NCBI GenBank assembly: GCA_947475715.1
Contig: CANJNY010000004.1
Span: forward strand, 34,753-98,752
Source of the DNA: Prolixibacteraceae bacterium
GTDB taxonomy: Bacteria > Bacteroidota > Bacteroidia > Bacteroidales > Prolixibacteraceae
Reading direction: 5' to 3'
DNA length: 64,000 bases
This document shows, in pieces, positions 1 through 8,286 of the stretch (within the stretch, counting starts at the first letter, position 1; each line of letters opens with the position of its first letter). The notes under the pieces were generated by a model, which was not told where the DNA came from, made no database searches, and saw only the letters and a list, made by a program, of their open reading frames with translations. The translations under genes and the position numbers were made by a program.

Positions 1-5
1 AACAA

Positions 6-78
6 GGTGCCATAGCTCAGTTGGTAGAGCAATGGACTGAAAATCCATGTGTCCCTGGTTCAATTCCAGGTGGCACCA
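6..78 (+). tRNA. tRNA-Phe (anticodon GAA)
   Basis: A full cloverleaf can be folded by eye: 7-bp acceptor stem GGTGCCA/TGGCACC, D arm GCTC/GAGC, anticodon stem ATGGA/TCCAT with loop CTGAAAA (anticodon GAA, phenylalanine), and T arm CCTGG/CCAGG with loop TTCAATT. The discriminator base is A. The 3' CCA is not encoded, because the next bases are CACC, so it must be added enzymatically. A long perfect palindrome follows 24 bases downstream and probably ends the transcript. Confidence 0.97.
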
Positions 79-101
79 CACCTTAAGAAGGCAAATTTAA
101 T

Positions 102-137
102 AATAGGGTTGATTTTCATATGAAAATCAACCCTATT
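102..137. terminator. 36-bp perfect palindrome behind tRNA-Phe
   Basis: Positions 102-119 are exactly complementary to 120-137, an 18-bp stem with no loop spacer. The right side runs into a T-rich stretch. It most likely acts as the terminator of the tRNA-Phe transcript. A perfect palindrome of this length could also be a protein-binding or replication-sensitive site. Confidence 0.6.
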
Positions 138-201
138 TAATTTCAAGTAGAAATTTTCAACCCCATCAATTTATGTTTCCATATTTCTAACCGGAAGTCA
201 T

Positions 202-249
202 AAAAAAAGAACCGGTCTTATTGAGTTTAAACTCAAATAAGACCGGTTC
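202..249 (-). terminator. Intrinsic terminator of the TPR gene
   Basis: An inverted repeat (209-222 with 236-249, plus an inner GAGTTT/AAACTC) is flanked on the left by seven A residues at 202-208. Read on the minus strand this is a strong GC-containing stem followed by U7, about 20 bases after the stop of the leftward TPR gene. It should end the whole leftward TonB cluster. Confidence 0.8.
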
Positions 250-267
250 CGTTTTTAGCACTATTTG

Positions 268-1998
268 CTAATTGGCTGTAGGAAGCGGAATCTTTAACTT
301 CTTAAATACTTCCAGTGCTTTATCATCGGCAGGATCAATAAGAAGTATTTTTCTCCAAAAATCTATAGAGGTTTGCTTTAAAGTTTCCGATTGTTTTTTA
401 TCCGTTTTCAATACCCGCTCACTCTCCAAAAAGTAATAAGAGCCCAGATATTTATAACATTCTATTACTGTTTTTCGGTTTTTTGTAGGATCTCCAGCTT
501 CGAATATAGCCAGCGCTTTTTCATAGGCCTCTTTAGCCAGGGTTCCGGTAGCCTCAGGGTCAAGCATCGAGTTCATTCGTCCTCTCCAGATAAAGCCACC
601 TGCATATTTATCATTTAAGATCGTTACCTGGGTAAATGAACTGTCAGCCTTCTGGAAAAACATCCGCTTTGTATCATTTACTGCAACACTGTCGGTGAAT
701 GGAATCCGTTTAGTAACCTGCATATTCATTAATGAATCATACTTCATACGGTATTTTTCACCCTCGAAATAGTACTCCTTTCCGATTGTAAAGGAGGTAT
801 TTACCTTATCAGCCCCATTATCAATCATCTTTTTATAAACTCGCGCAGCTTCGCTATGCATCTTGTTTCCAGCATAAAGCTTAGCCAAATCCTCGTAGAT
901 TTCAGTCTTTGTCGAATCCATCTCCAAAGCTTTATTGTAATTTGCTATTGCTAAAGTATCTTTACCCACCTTTTGAAGAAGTCTGCCATAGTAAACGTAA
1001 TCTGAAGTGATATTCTTTTCAGGATCATGAATTTTAAAGAATTTAGAGAGGTACTCTATCCCTTTTGCATATTCACCTGTTTCAAATGCAATATATCCCC
1101 TGACGCGCAATAAAACAGATTCGTCTGAATTTTGTTTCATAATCTGATCCAAAAGTTTCTCAGACTCCGCATATTTTTTATTGAAGAACAGAATAATTGC
1201 ATACCGTTCTTTGTCATCATTATTAACTTCGCCTCTGGATATGTAAATATCATAATTTTTTTCGGCTTCGGCGTATCTTCCAATGCCATAATAGAGATCT
1301 CCAAGATTTTTGTAAACTAAAATCTGATCGGTATTTAATTCTATACTTTTTGCCAAAGCATTTAAAGCATCTCTGTTTGCACGGGCTAAAGTATGGATAA
1401 CACCAAGCTTGCGATAGGCCAGTGCATAGTTTGGATCAAAAAATATGGCGCGCTCATAAGCATTCGAAGCAGCTCCGAATTTGTGCTTTAATAACTCATA
1501 ATCACCAGTTACAATATGAAAAGGGGCGTATTTTGAATTAAGTTCCATTCCCAAAGCCAGAAAACGGTTACCGGTAGCCGTATCATTCCTGGCCAGGTCG
1601 AAACAACCATGAGCTATGGTGTAAAAAACTTCAGGATTCTTTTTATCAGCGCGTCGGGCTTTTTCAAAAAAATCAAGTTCACTAACCTTCTCCCCTTTGT
1701 ACATTGCCACTTTACCCAATCCCACAAGAGGAAACGGAGATTTTGGATCGATTGTTGAAGCTTGCTGATACATCAACCTGGCACTATCCGGATTTTGCAA
1801 ATAAAGATAAGTGTCGCCCAAAGAGCACAACGTTTTGATATCATTGGGCGATGCTTTAAGCCTGTTGAGATAAAACCCGCGCGCCTGATGATACTGATGA
1901 TCATCGAGAAAATTTTGACCTTGATTGGTGTTTTGCTGAGCAAAACCTGCCACAACGAAGAAAAGAAGTCCTAGCAGAGAGAATAAACTACGTTTCAT
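268..1998 (-). CDS. Secreted tetratricopeptide-repeat protein
   Basis: 576 residues with an N-terminal signal peptide (hydrophobic core LLGLLFFVVAGFA, likely cleavage before QQ). The rest is a chain of TPR helical hairpins; typical positions such as LGDTYLYLQNPDSARLMYQ and YKNLGDLYYGIGRYAEAEK recur roughly every 34 residues. TPR superhelices bind other proteins, so this is probably a periplasmic scaffold. It is the last gene of the leftward exbB-exbD-exbD-tonB-PstS-like cluster, 45 bases after the substrate-binding lipoprotein gene, and is followed by a strong terminator. The link to TonB function comes only from gene order. No enzymatic domain is visible. Confidence 0.85.
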   Translation of the reverse strand: MKRSLFSLLGLLFFVVAGFAQQNTNQGQNFLDDHQYHQARGFYLNRLKASPNDIKTLCSLGDTYLYLQNPDSARLMYQQASTIDPKSPFPLVGLGKVAMYKGEKVSELDFFEKARRADKKNPEVFYTIAHGCFDLARNDTATGNRFLALGMELNSKYAPFHIVTGDYELLKHKFGAASNAYERAIFFDPNYALAYRKLGVIHTLARANRDALNALAKSIELNTDQILVYKNLGDLYYGIGRYAEAEKNYDIYISRGEVNNDDKERYAIILFFNKKYAESEKLLDQIMKQNSDESVLLRVRGYIAFETGEYAKGIEYLSKFFKIHDPEKNITSDYVYYGRLLQKVGKDTLAIANYNKALEMDSTKTEIYEDLAKLYAGNKMHSEAARVYKKMIDNGADKVNTSFTIGKEYYFEGEKYRMKYDSLMNMQVTKRIPFTDSVAVNDTKRMFFQKADSSFTQVTILNDKYAGGFIWRGRMNSMLDPEATGTLAKEAYEKALAIFEAGDPTKNRKTVIECYKYLGSYYFLESERVLKTDKKQSETLKQTSIDFWRKILLIDPADDKALEVFKKLKIPLPTAN

Positions 1999-2043
1999 TT
2001 GTATGATATTGGATATTAAATACTTTCAATTTCAAAAACCAGC

Positions 2044-2982
2044 TTAAAAATCTTTACGGATGTTGATTACCCGTGTCGGTGCGATTGCCGGAAGAACACC
2101 TGATTTTAAAATTATCCGTTGACCCTTATCGCTGGCCACAAAAGAGGAGAAGCCGGTAACTAATCCATTGCGTGGTTCTGCATTAATGATATAAATATCA
2201 CGGGTTAACGGGTAAATATGATCTGCCATATATGCCTGGTAAGGCTTATAGCTATTCTCGCTATCGGGGCGGGTATTTTCGCTAACGGAAACAACCTTAA
2301 TTTTTTTATGAAAAGTGAGATGCAGAGAGTCTGTATCATTACTAATCCAGCTTGCGCCGATAAAACCCAGAACGCCAGGATGGGAACTGGTATACTCAAT
2401 AACATCACGATTATATTCAAGTGCAAATACATTAGTTTTTACTAATTGTCCTTTACAAATAGAATCTACGAGGAAATTAATAATACTCGATTTTTCATTA
2501 TCAAAAACCGCTTTAATATCCCCCATTTTCGAAAGGGGATTAATCTGATTCCACCTGGTTATTTTTCCGGTTAAGATATCTCTAATCTGGTTAACAGTAA
2601 TTAAGGTATCTGAACTTTTAGGGGATACGATCAGAGCAATCGCATCGACCGCTATTTTTGTCTGACGCGGAAATATTTTTCTTTGATGAAAAATTGCCAA
2701 TTCATCTTTACTTAACGTGCGGGAGGCGACAATTAATTGAACTTGTTCATTAAAAAGTTGATTAAAAGCGGCTACTTCGGGGACATAATTGGCTTTAAAT
2801 TCGGTATACCCGTAAATCGCTTTAAACACCTCCAACTCCGATTCTATAATAGGGCGAAAAGTCTCATCTGTAGTAATAGCAGCTAATCCGGTAGTTGGCG
2901 TATTTCGATATGGATCTCCCTTGAAAAACCGACACCCTGCGGCTATTACCAGTAAAAACAGAAACAGACTAATTCGCATCAT
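2044..2982 (-). CDS. PstS-like substrate-binding lipoprotein
   Basis: 312 residues. The N-terminus is a lipoprotein signal with lipobox VIAAGC, so the mature protein starts at Cys 17. The fold resembles PBP-like phosphate-binding proteins: IRDILTGKITRWNQI is the characteristic PstS-family segment, and VLGFIGASW occupies the usual hinge position. No pstC, pstA or pstB genes are nearby, so it is not part of a local ABC transporter. Such orphan PstS-like proteins often sit in Bacteroidota TonB/ExbBD clusters, as here, and the ligand is unknown. Its ATG overlaps the stop of the upstream 65-codon gene (TAATG), which implies translational coupling. Confidence 0.85.
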   Translation of the reverse strand: MMRISLFLFLLVIAAGCRFFKGDPYRNTPTTGLAAITTDETFRPIIESELEVFKAIYGYTEFKANYVPEVAAFNQLFNEQVQLIVASRTLSKDELAIFHQRKIFPRQTKIAVDAIALIVSPKSSDTLITVNQIRDILTGKITRWNQINPLSKMGDIKAVFDNEKSSIINFLVDSICKGQLVKTNVFALEYNRDVIEYTSSHPGVLGFIGASWISNDTDSLHLTFHKKIKVVSVSENTRPDSENSYKPYQAYMADHIYPLTRDIYIINAEPRNGLVTGFSSFVASDKGQRIILKSGVLPAIAPTRVINIRKDF

Positions 2983-3179
2983 TACTTGGAAGTTTTAAAA
3001 ACCACAGAATAACTTCTGATTAATCCATAAAGAACAAGAAGTATGCCAAACCAGGTTCTTACAGAATGATTTACTGGGAGCAGAAACATGTCTGATGACA
3101 ATATTACTACTCCCAGTATCAAATAGACAAAGGCCATGAAAAACTTAAATATTAGAAAAATTTGCTTCCTATCTGTCAT
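2982..3179 (-). CDS. Small two-helix membrane protein
   Basis: 65 residues with two predicted membrane helices (about residues 10-30 and 42-60) separated by a short loop (LPVNHSVRTW). I recognise no named family. It lies between tonB (14 bases after its stop) and the PstS-like gene, whose ATG shares a base with its stop codon. The tight packing supports a real gene of the TonB cluster. It may be an accessory membrane subunit, but nothing in the sequence shows its role. Confidence 0.75.
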   Translation of the reverse strand: MTDRKQIFLIFKFFMAFVYLILGVVILSSDMFLLPVNHSVRTWFGILLVLYGLIRSYSVVFKTSK

Positions 3180-3193
3180 TTTTCAGCAAACTC

Positions 3194-3988
3194 CTATTGC
3201 AATACGTATTTAATTGGAACAGTATAGCTTACTAAGACGGCTTTCCCTCCTTGTTTACCAGGGCTCCATGCCGGCATTTTAGTCAAAACGCGAATAGCTT
3301 CTTCGTCACAACCCCCACCGATACCACGCACTACTTTAATTCTGGTAATTTTACCATCGCGGTCAACCACAAAATTAACAATTACAGTACCTTGTATTCC
3401 GTTTTCGGCTGCAAGGGAAGGATACCTTAGATTATTTTTAATAAATTTCATCATCTCTTTTTCGCCACCTGGAAACTGCGGCATCTGTTCAACGATGACA
3501 AACGGCTGGTCAGGCTCTTCGGTGATCTTTTGAGTAGCAATCGGAGCTGCCACATCATCAGACCCCTTATCAAAAGCGACATTACTGATCGCAGCTTTTG
3601 TTTCGATAACCTCTTTTTGAAGTTTCGGTTGCTCCTCCTCCAGAACCTGCTCATCAGGTTTAATCACCGGAGGTGTAAACTTGATCGTATTGCGTAATGG
3701 TGGTGGTGGTGGTGGAATCTCTTTCAATAAATTTTCCTTGGGTTTATCCAATTCGATATTTGAAAGAGCTCTTACGCTCACATCCTTTTCCACTGTTTTA
3801 GGAAAAATCTGTTTTAATAATCCTGGCGCTGAAACTGCCAGAACAAATACAACGATGGCAATGAGTAAAGCATTGAAGTGTCTTTTAGAAGAATTTTTTC
3901 TCAGTTCAAAAGCTCCATACTCCTGGTTCTTGGCCTCAAAAACCAGATCGCACCATTCGTTCGAAAAAATATCATTGTTTGCTGCCAT
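3194..3988 (-). CDS. tonB: TonB energy transducer (copy 1)
   Basis: 264 residues. A short cytoplasmic N-terminus (EYGAFELRKNSSKRHF, the usual Bacteroidota start) is followed by one membrane helix (about residues 40-60), a proline-rich periplasmic linker with six consecutive prolines near residue 93, and a C-terminal TonB domain (about 170-264) with the conserved stretches FPGGEKEMMKFI, VVNFVVDRDGKI and MPAWSPGKQGGK. It should carry proton-motive energy from ExbB/ExbD to TonB-dependent outer-membrane receptors. It lies directly downstream of two exbD genes. A close paralogue is at 6503-7312. Confidence 0.93.
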   Translation of the reverse strand: MAANNDIFSNEWCDLVFEAKNQEYGAFELRKNSSKRHFNALLIAIVVFVLAVSAPGLLKQIFPKTVEKDVSVRALSNIELDKPKENLLKEIPPPPPPLRNTIKFTPPVIKPDEQVLEEEQPKLQKEVIETKAAISNVAFDKGSDDVAAPIATQKITEEPDQPFVIVEQMPQFPGGEKEMMKFIKNNLRYPSLAAENGIQGTVIVNFVVDRDGKITRIKVVRGIGGGCDEEAIRVLTKMPAWSPGKQGGKAVLVSYTVPIKYVLQ

Positions 3989-4114
3989 TAGGATACAATT
4001 TTCATCCGTAAATAATTTAAAAATGAGGTCAGATGGAACTCTAATTTGAGAATTCTGATTCGCTAATTTTCACTTTGTTCCAATTTGTATTTAAAGCTGT
4101 AAAAACTACGGATT

Positions 4115-4726
4115 TCATAATTTTTTCGCTAATAATTCCAAATCAAACGGAGTGATATCCACGATTGCATAACGCCCGATATTACAAATAGCCATTTCAT
4201 CGAGCGCATCGATAAGGTTTTTGTAAGAACTATCCACCGTCCCCTTAATCAGAATTATGGGAGCCTTTTTATCTCCAATAATCTCCTGCTTCTGCTTCTC
4301 GAAATCTTCGTCGGAAAGATTTTTTGAGTCTTTCTTCGTTTTAAGATCCCGCACTTTGACCATGATTTCGTAATTCTTCTTGATCAGAAACTGACGCATC
4401 CCCGTAGGAGAAAAGTCTGTTTGATTTACAACCGGATCAATATTGTTTTCACGTGTTCCTTCATAGTAAAAAACCTTGTTCTCTTTCCCAAGCAGTATGG
4501 TAACAGCACGTGAAGCCTTAATCTTGGTTTGATCCTCTTCCGTAACCTTCTCTTTTGAAGGCATGGCGATCTCCATGGTCTGAGGCTTACTCATTGATGT
4601 TGCCAACATGAAAAATGTAATCAGCAAAAACCCGAGGTCAACCATTGGGGTAAAATCCACCCGCGTTGACATTTTTTTGGTTTTTCCTTTTTGCTTTACT
4701 TGCGTTTCCGCAGCTACTTCAGACAT
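4115..4726 (-). CDS. exbD: ExbD/TolR-type biopolymer transport protein (second copy)
   Basis: 203 residues. After a basic N-terminus comes the ExbD signature STRVDFTPMVDLGFLLITFFM, a membrane helix carrying the conserved Asp (VDLGFLL) needed for proton use. A periplasmic domain follows that ends in the TolR-like pattern DALDEMAICNIGRYAIVD. It is longer than classical ExbD (about 140 residues) because of a charged insert around residues 110-150, which is common in Bacteroidota. It lies 17 bases after the first exbD and before tonB, so the motor probably uses two different ExbD subunits. Confidence 0.92.
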   Translation of the reverse strand: MSEVAAETQVKQKGKTKKMSTRVDFTPMVDLGFLLITFFMLATSMSKPQTMEIAMPSKEKVTEEDQTKIKASRAVTILLGKENKVFYYEGTRENNIDPVVNQTDFSPTGMRQFLIKKNYEIMVKVRDLKTKKDSKNLSDEDFEKQKQEIIGDKKAPIILIKGTVDSSYKNLIDALDEMAICNIGRYAIVDITPFDLELLAKKL

Positions 4727-4743
4727 GAATTTGAAATTTATAG

Positions 4744-5352
4744 TTATTCATAATCAGGTGTATTCTTAAGACTCGTGAGCAGGTTATACCTGTTCTCATT
4801 GATATCCTGAAGACTACCCATTAACTTTTTAATTACAGGATATGTGGTAGCCTGATCAGCTTTGATAGCTATCCGATACTCCCGGTTGACCCCTTTTGCA
4901 ATCGATACCCAGCTCTTAAACTGATTATCCAATGAGTCACATGGAATACCAAGTGCATTCTGAGGCAAATCGCGCTCTTCACTCTTCAAAGCCAAATAGG
5001 ATTTCATCAGCGAGATAGGAACTCCAAACTTATTAACCAGACTAAACTCCTTTAATTCTGCAGGAGTGAATGTCACATTATAAGCGGCTCCCATCTTGGT
5101 CAGCAACTGGACACGGTTCTCTTGTCCGTCTGCCCCAAAAAATACTTTCCCTTTTGCATCAACTAAGATCGAAATAATATTCCGGTCGGGTATCTTAATC
5201 TCCGAAATCGAAGATGGAGTATTAACCGCCACCGGTTCTTTCTGAATAAAGTTGGAGGTAAGCATAAAGAAGGTCAGAAGTAAGAACGCAACATCGCACA
5301 TTGCGGTCATGTCAACAGCCGTACTCTTCCTTTTAATTTTTACTTTTGGCAT
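4744..5352 (-). CDS. exbD: ExbD/TolR-type biopolymer transport protein (first copy)
   Basis: 202 residues. It starts with a lysine/arginine-rich segment and the ExbD helix (STAVDMTAMCDVAFLLLTFF), with the conserved membrane Asp in MCDVAFLL. The C-terminal domain contains the TolR-like end KADQATTYPVIKKLMGSLQD. It is the partner of the ExbD encoded 17 bases downstream; the two are clearly paralogous but diverged. The gene follows exbB by 27 bases. Role: proton-conducting stator of the TonB motor in the inner membrane. Confidence 0.92.
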   Translation of the reverse strand: MPKVKIKRKSTAVDMTAMCDVAFLLLTFFMLTSNFIQKEPVAVNTPSSISEIKIPDRNIISILVDAKGKVFFGADGQENRVQLLTKMGAAYNVTFTPAELKEFSLVNKFGVPISLMKSYLALKSEERDLPQNALGIPCDSLDNQFKSWVSIAKGVNREYRIAIKADQATTYPVIKKLMGSLQDINENRYNLLTSLKNTPDYE

Positions 5353-5379
5353 AGAACTAATATATTTTAGACTATAAAA

Positions 5380-6183
5380 TTAGTGTTTCGCAGCAAATGT
5401 TTGAACGATGCTGTAACCTGTTTCATCAATGGTATAGGTCAGCTTATCAATTTTTGTTGTGAAATAATTATAGGAAATCATCGCAAGAGCACCGGTACCG
5501 ATACCAAAGGCCGTGTTGATAAGCGCTTCCGAAATACCGGTCGATAAAGCTACAGAGTCAGGAGCACCCGCATTAGCCATCGCAGCAAATGAACGAATCA
5601 TACCAAGTACAGTTCCCAGAAGTCCCATCATTGTACCAAGAGAGGAAATGGTCGCCAGAATAGGAAGATTTTGCTCTAAACTAGGTAGCTCCAAAGAAGT
5701 TGCCTCTTCAATGTTTTTAGTAATATCAAGTAATTTCTGCTCCTTAGTCATTGAGGTATCCTTCTCAAGCATCGCATATTTGATCAGTGCGGCTTTAGTA
5801 ACACTTGCAATTGAACCCTGAAAACGATCGCATTCAGCAAGTGCACTGTTAATGTCATTCTTTGAAAGTGATCCCTTTATGGTCTCAACAAACTTCACTG
5901 TAGATCCTTTTCCGGCAGCTTTATTGATTGTGAAATAACGTTCAATTGCAAAAACAATAACGGTCAAAAGCAAGGTCATAATAATAGGAACAATAAATCC
6001 CCCTTTATAAATTACCCCCAGAAAATTACCCGGAATTGGAGCATTTGCAGGATTATTCCCTTGAAAATTGCCATTTGCGCCCATAATGAAATTAAATACA
6101 AGAAACGCAATAACCAGCGAAACCGGAATAACCGATGCGGAAAAAATCCTTTGAAATTTTAAAAATCCATTTTGTGATTTCAT
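5380..6183 (-). CDS. exbB: ExbB/TolQ/MotA-family proton channel protein
   Basis: 267 residues with three membrane helices: about 15-33, 63-82, and the long C-terminal pair around 175-245, with conserved segments LPILATISSLGTMMGLLGTV and ALINTAFGIGTGALAMISY. This is the MotA/TolQ/ExbB domain. An extra N-terminal helix and Asn/Gly/Pro-rich loop (residues 35-52) are typical of the Bacteroidota form. It heads the exbB-exbD-exbD-tonB operon and forms the pentameric channel around the ExbD helices. The 319-base upstream gap is probably where the operon promoter lies. Confidence 0.93.
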   Translation of the reverse strand: MKSQNGFLKFQRIFSASVIPVSLVIAFLVFNFIMGANGNFQGNNPANAPIPGNFLGVIYKGGFIVPIIMTLLLTVIVFAIERYFTINKAAGKGSTVKFVETIKGSLSKNDINSALAECDRFQGSIASVTKAALIKYAMLEKDTSMTKEQKLLDITKNIEEATSLELPSLEQNLPILATISSLGTMMGLLGTVLGMIRSFAAMANAGAPDSVALSTGISEALINTAFGIGTGALAMISYNYFTTKIDKLTYTIDETGYSIVQTFAAKH

Positions 6184-6502
6184 ACTCTAATGATTACTAA
6201 GTGTTTAAATAAAAGTTTAAGATAATGCCTGAGAAAATTATTAAAATTTAGATATCTAAATCTTAATCCCAAATTGTATTAAAAAATAAGATCAAATATC
6301 AGGATCTACCAATGTTAAATATTGATCTCCCCATCTAAATCGCTGACAAAATTAATAATCCAATTCAATCCACATCGGGGGGGGATAACAAAAATTCCTC
6401 AAATAGTAAAAATTAACATATTTTAACATTTGTAGTTATCTAACAAAGATCAACATATCAGCATATTCATATGCTTTTTCCGCTTTAACAAACGGATAAT
6501 AT
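6184..6502. other. Gap between tonB copy 2 and exbB, with a G8 run
   Basis: 319 AT-rich bases without a supported gene. It must hold the exbB leader and the end of the tonB-2 transcript. The only striking element is a run of eight G at 6377-6384 (C8 on the transcribed minus strand). No clear hairpin terminator or convincing TAnnTTTG box was found near the exbB start. Confidence 0.5.
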
Positions 6503-7312
6503 TTATTGTAAGACAAATCTAAAAGGTACAGTATAACTAACCAGAACTGTCATTCCACCCTGTTTACCCGGACTCCAGGGTGGCATCTTCTGCAATATTC
6601 TCACTGCCTCTTCATCACAGCCGCCACCGATACCGCGTATTACTTTAATATTCGTTATCCGTCCATCCCTGCCAACAACAAAGTTTACAGTGACGGTGCC
6701 AGATATTCCCATCTCAATAGCTGTTGTTGGGTATCTTAAATTATTTTTGATAAATTTCATCATCTCCTTTTCACCTCCGGGGAATTGGGGCATTTGCTCA
6801 ACAATGATAAATGGCTTTTCAGGCTCCTCGGTTATCTCTGTCTTTATCGTCGTTGTCGCAATTGGAGCTGCAACATCATCGGTGCCCTTGTCATAATTCA
6901 CATTACTGATTGCAGCCTTTGCCTCAACAGCATCCTTTTGAAGCATCGGTAACTCCTCGTCCTGAACCTGTTCATCCGGTTTAATTACAGGAGGGGTGAA
7001 TTTAATCGTATTACGCATCGGTGGTGGAGGGGGAATCTCCTTCAGAAAAACTGCCTCCTTGGGTTTATCCAGCTTTATATCGGTTATTACCCTAACGCTT
7101 AATTCTTTGTCCTTCTTTTCAGGAATTATTGACTTAATAAGAATGGGTATTGTAATCCCAAAGACAAAAAATAAACTTGCCAAAACCAGTGCCCAAAAAT
7201 GACGTTTGACCGAATTTTTCCGGAGTTCATAGGCACCGTATTCATGATTGGGTTGCGTTTGAAAAATCATTTCGCACCATTCATCCGAAAATATATCATT
7301 ATTTGCTGCCAT
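6503..7312 (-). CDS. tonB: TonB energy transducer (copy 2)
   Basis: 269 residues, strongly similar to the TonB at 3194-3988 over its whole length: same start (MAANNDIFS), same membrane helix position, a Pro-rich linker (KEIPPPPPMRNTIKFTPPV) and a C-terminal TonB domain with FPGGEKEMMKFI and MPPWSPGKQGG. The linker is longer by a short insert (TTTIKTEITEEPEKP). It lies upstream of exbB in the same direction but 319 bases away, so it may be a separate transcription unit. It looks like a local duplication giving the cluster two alternative transducers. Confidence 0.92.
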   Translation of the reverse strand: MAANNDIFSDEWCEMIFQTQPNHEYGAYELRKNSVKRHFWALVLASLFFVFGITIPILIKSIIPEKKDKELSVRVITDIKLDKPKEAVFLKEIPPPPPMRNTIKFTPPVIKPDEQVQDEELPMLQKDAVEAKAAISNVNYDKGTDDVAAPIATTTIKTEITEEPEKPFIIVEQMPQFPGGEKEMMKFIKNNLRYPTTAIEMGISGTVTVNFVVGRDGRITNIKVIRGIGGGCDEEAVRILQKMPPWSPGKQGGMTVLVSYTVPFRFVLQ

Positions 7313-7800
7313 AAGATCAAAGTTCTATCAGGTTTTTACACTAATAATTTAAGATCATTTAAAAGAGCGAATGCAAAAAATCACGTTACTGGCCGGTACA
7401 TCTAATTTCAACTTTATCAAAATGAATAAAAACGGAACAACCACTTCGCTTTAAATCTCCGCTGTATTACTTTGATGCATTAAATATAAGTAAAATATAT
7501 CATATTTATCATCCTGATTGCTCTTTTTTCCAAAAATATGACACAAATATTCAGAGCACTACCAGGAATTTCATAAGTCCAAATTAATAAATCTTATCAT
7601 ATTGATTTATAATCATATAAAATAAATCAGGAAGCTTACTTCAGGAAGAAAAACAGGTGCGTCAAAGCTTTTGATCCTAGCTTACACCTTCACAAATGAC
7701 AAACAAGAAAATTAATATGAGAAACAGGTCGGAAACAAAGGAGCGAACCTGATGATAAAATATATATTGACAAATTTTGAACCGGAGGAAGTCCCAAAAA
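7313..7800. other. 488-base gap, no gene recognised
   Basis: AT-rich stretch between two leftward genes. It should contain the tonB copy 2 leader and the end of the protease-like transcript. I see no RNA gene, no strong hairpin and no ORF with coding character; the short ATG near 7717 opens only about a dozen codons. Confidence 0.5.
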
Positions 7801-8220
7801 CTAATCTAGCTGCAATAAAATTTTTTTGGACTGAAAATCGATGATTGCACGTTTTGCAAAGAGAAAATCACTTCCGATTAATCCGATAATCCGCTTTTCT
7901 GAAAATTTTGCATATTCATGATTGATATGAATAAAATCAATCAGGGCCACTTTAAGTTCTCCAAAATCAGTATCCCCCAATATTACGGAGGAGATCTTTC
8001 CTGAATTAGTTTCAACCATCTCTTTGCCCAGTCCTGTTGCCATAACATGTTCATCATTATCTGCTGAAAAGCAGTTGGATTTCGTCTCATCAAAAACGCT
8101 CTTGGAGGCCCCTGTGTCGACAACCCACCAATAGTTCTCCAGACCTGGAAATTGAGCCTCTACCAAAGGATGGTAAGTATCCTCTTCTAATTCTATAATC
8201 TCAAAACTGATCTCCTTCAT
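7801..8220 (-). CDS. Retropepsin-like aspartic protease-family protein
   Basis: 139 residues. The motif WWVVDTGASKSVFD contains the aspartic-protease signature DTGAS, and the second half has the usual family pattern GLIGSDFLFAKRAIIDFQSK (ψψG-like turn followed by a beta hairpin). Single-domain retropepsin-like proteins are active as dimers. There is no signal peptide, so it should be cytoplasmic. It lies just downstream of mdh on the same strand but beyond the mdh terminator hairpin, so it is probably expressed separately. Substrate unknown. Confidence 0.75.
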   Translation of the reverse strand: MKEISFEIIELEEDTYHPLVEAQFPGLENYWWVVDTGASKSVFDETKSNCFSADNDEHVMATGLGKEMVETNSGKISSVILGDTDFGELKVALIDFIHINHEYAKFSEKRIIGLIGSDFLFAKRAIIDFQSKKILLQLD

Positions 8221-8238
8221 AATTAACGATTACCAGAA

Positions 8239-8269
8239 AAAGAAAGGGGGCCAAAGACCCCCTTTCTTT
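8239..8269 (-). terminator. Intrinsic terminator of mdh
   Basis: A 12-bp perfect stem (8239-8250 with 8258-8269) around a 7-base loop, with five G:C pairs at the loop end. It lies 18 bases after the mdh stop on the minus strand, and 19 bases before the start codon of the protease-like gene. Confidence 0.8.
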
Positions 8270-8286
8270 AGATTATTTGAAAAGAA

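Noticed and set aside
2044..2982. PstS-like protein as part of a phosphate ABC transporter
   Set aside because: No permease or ATPase genes are near; it lies in a TonB/ExbBD cluster, so only a substrate-binding fold is claimed.
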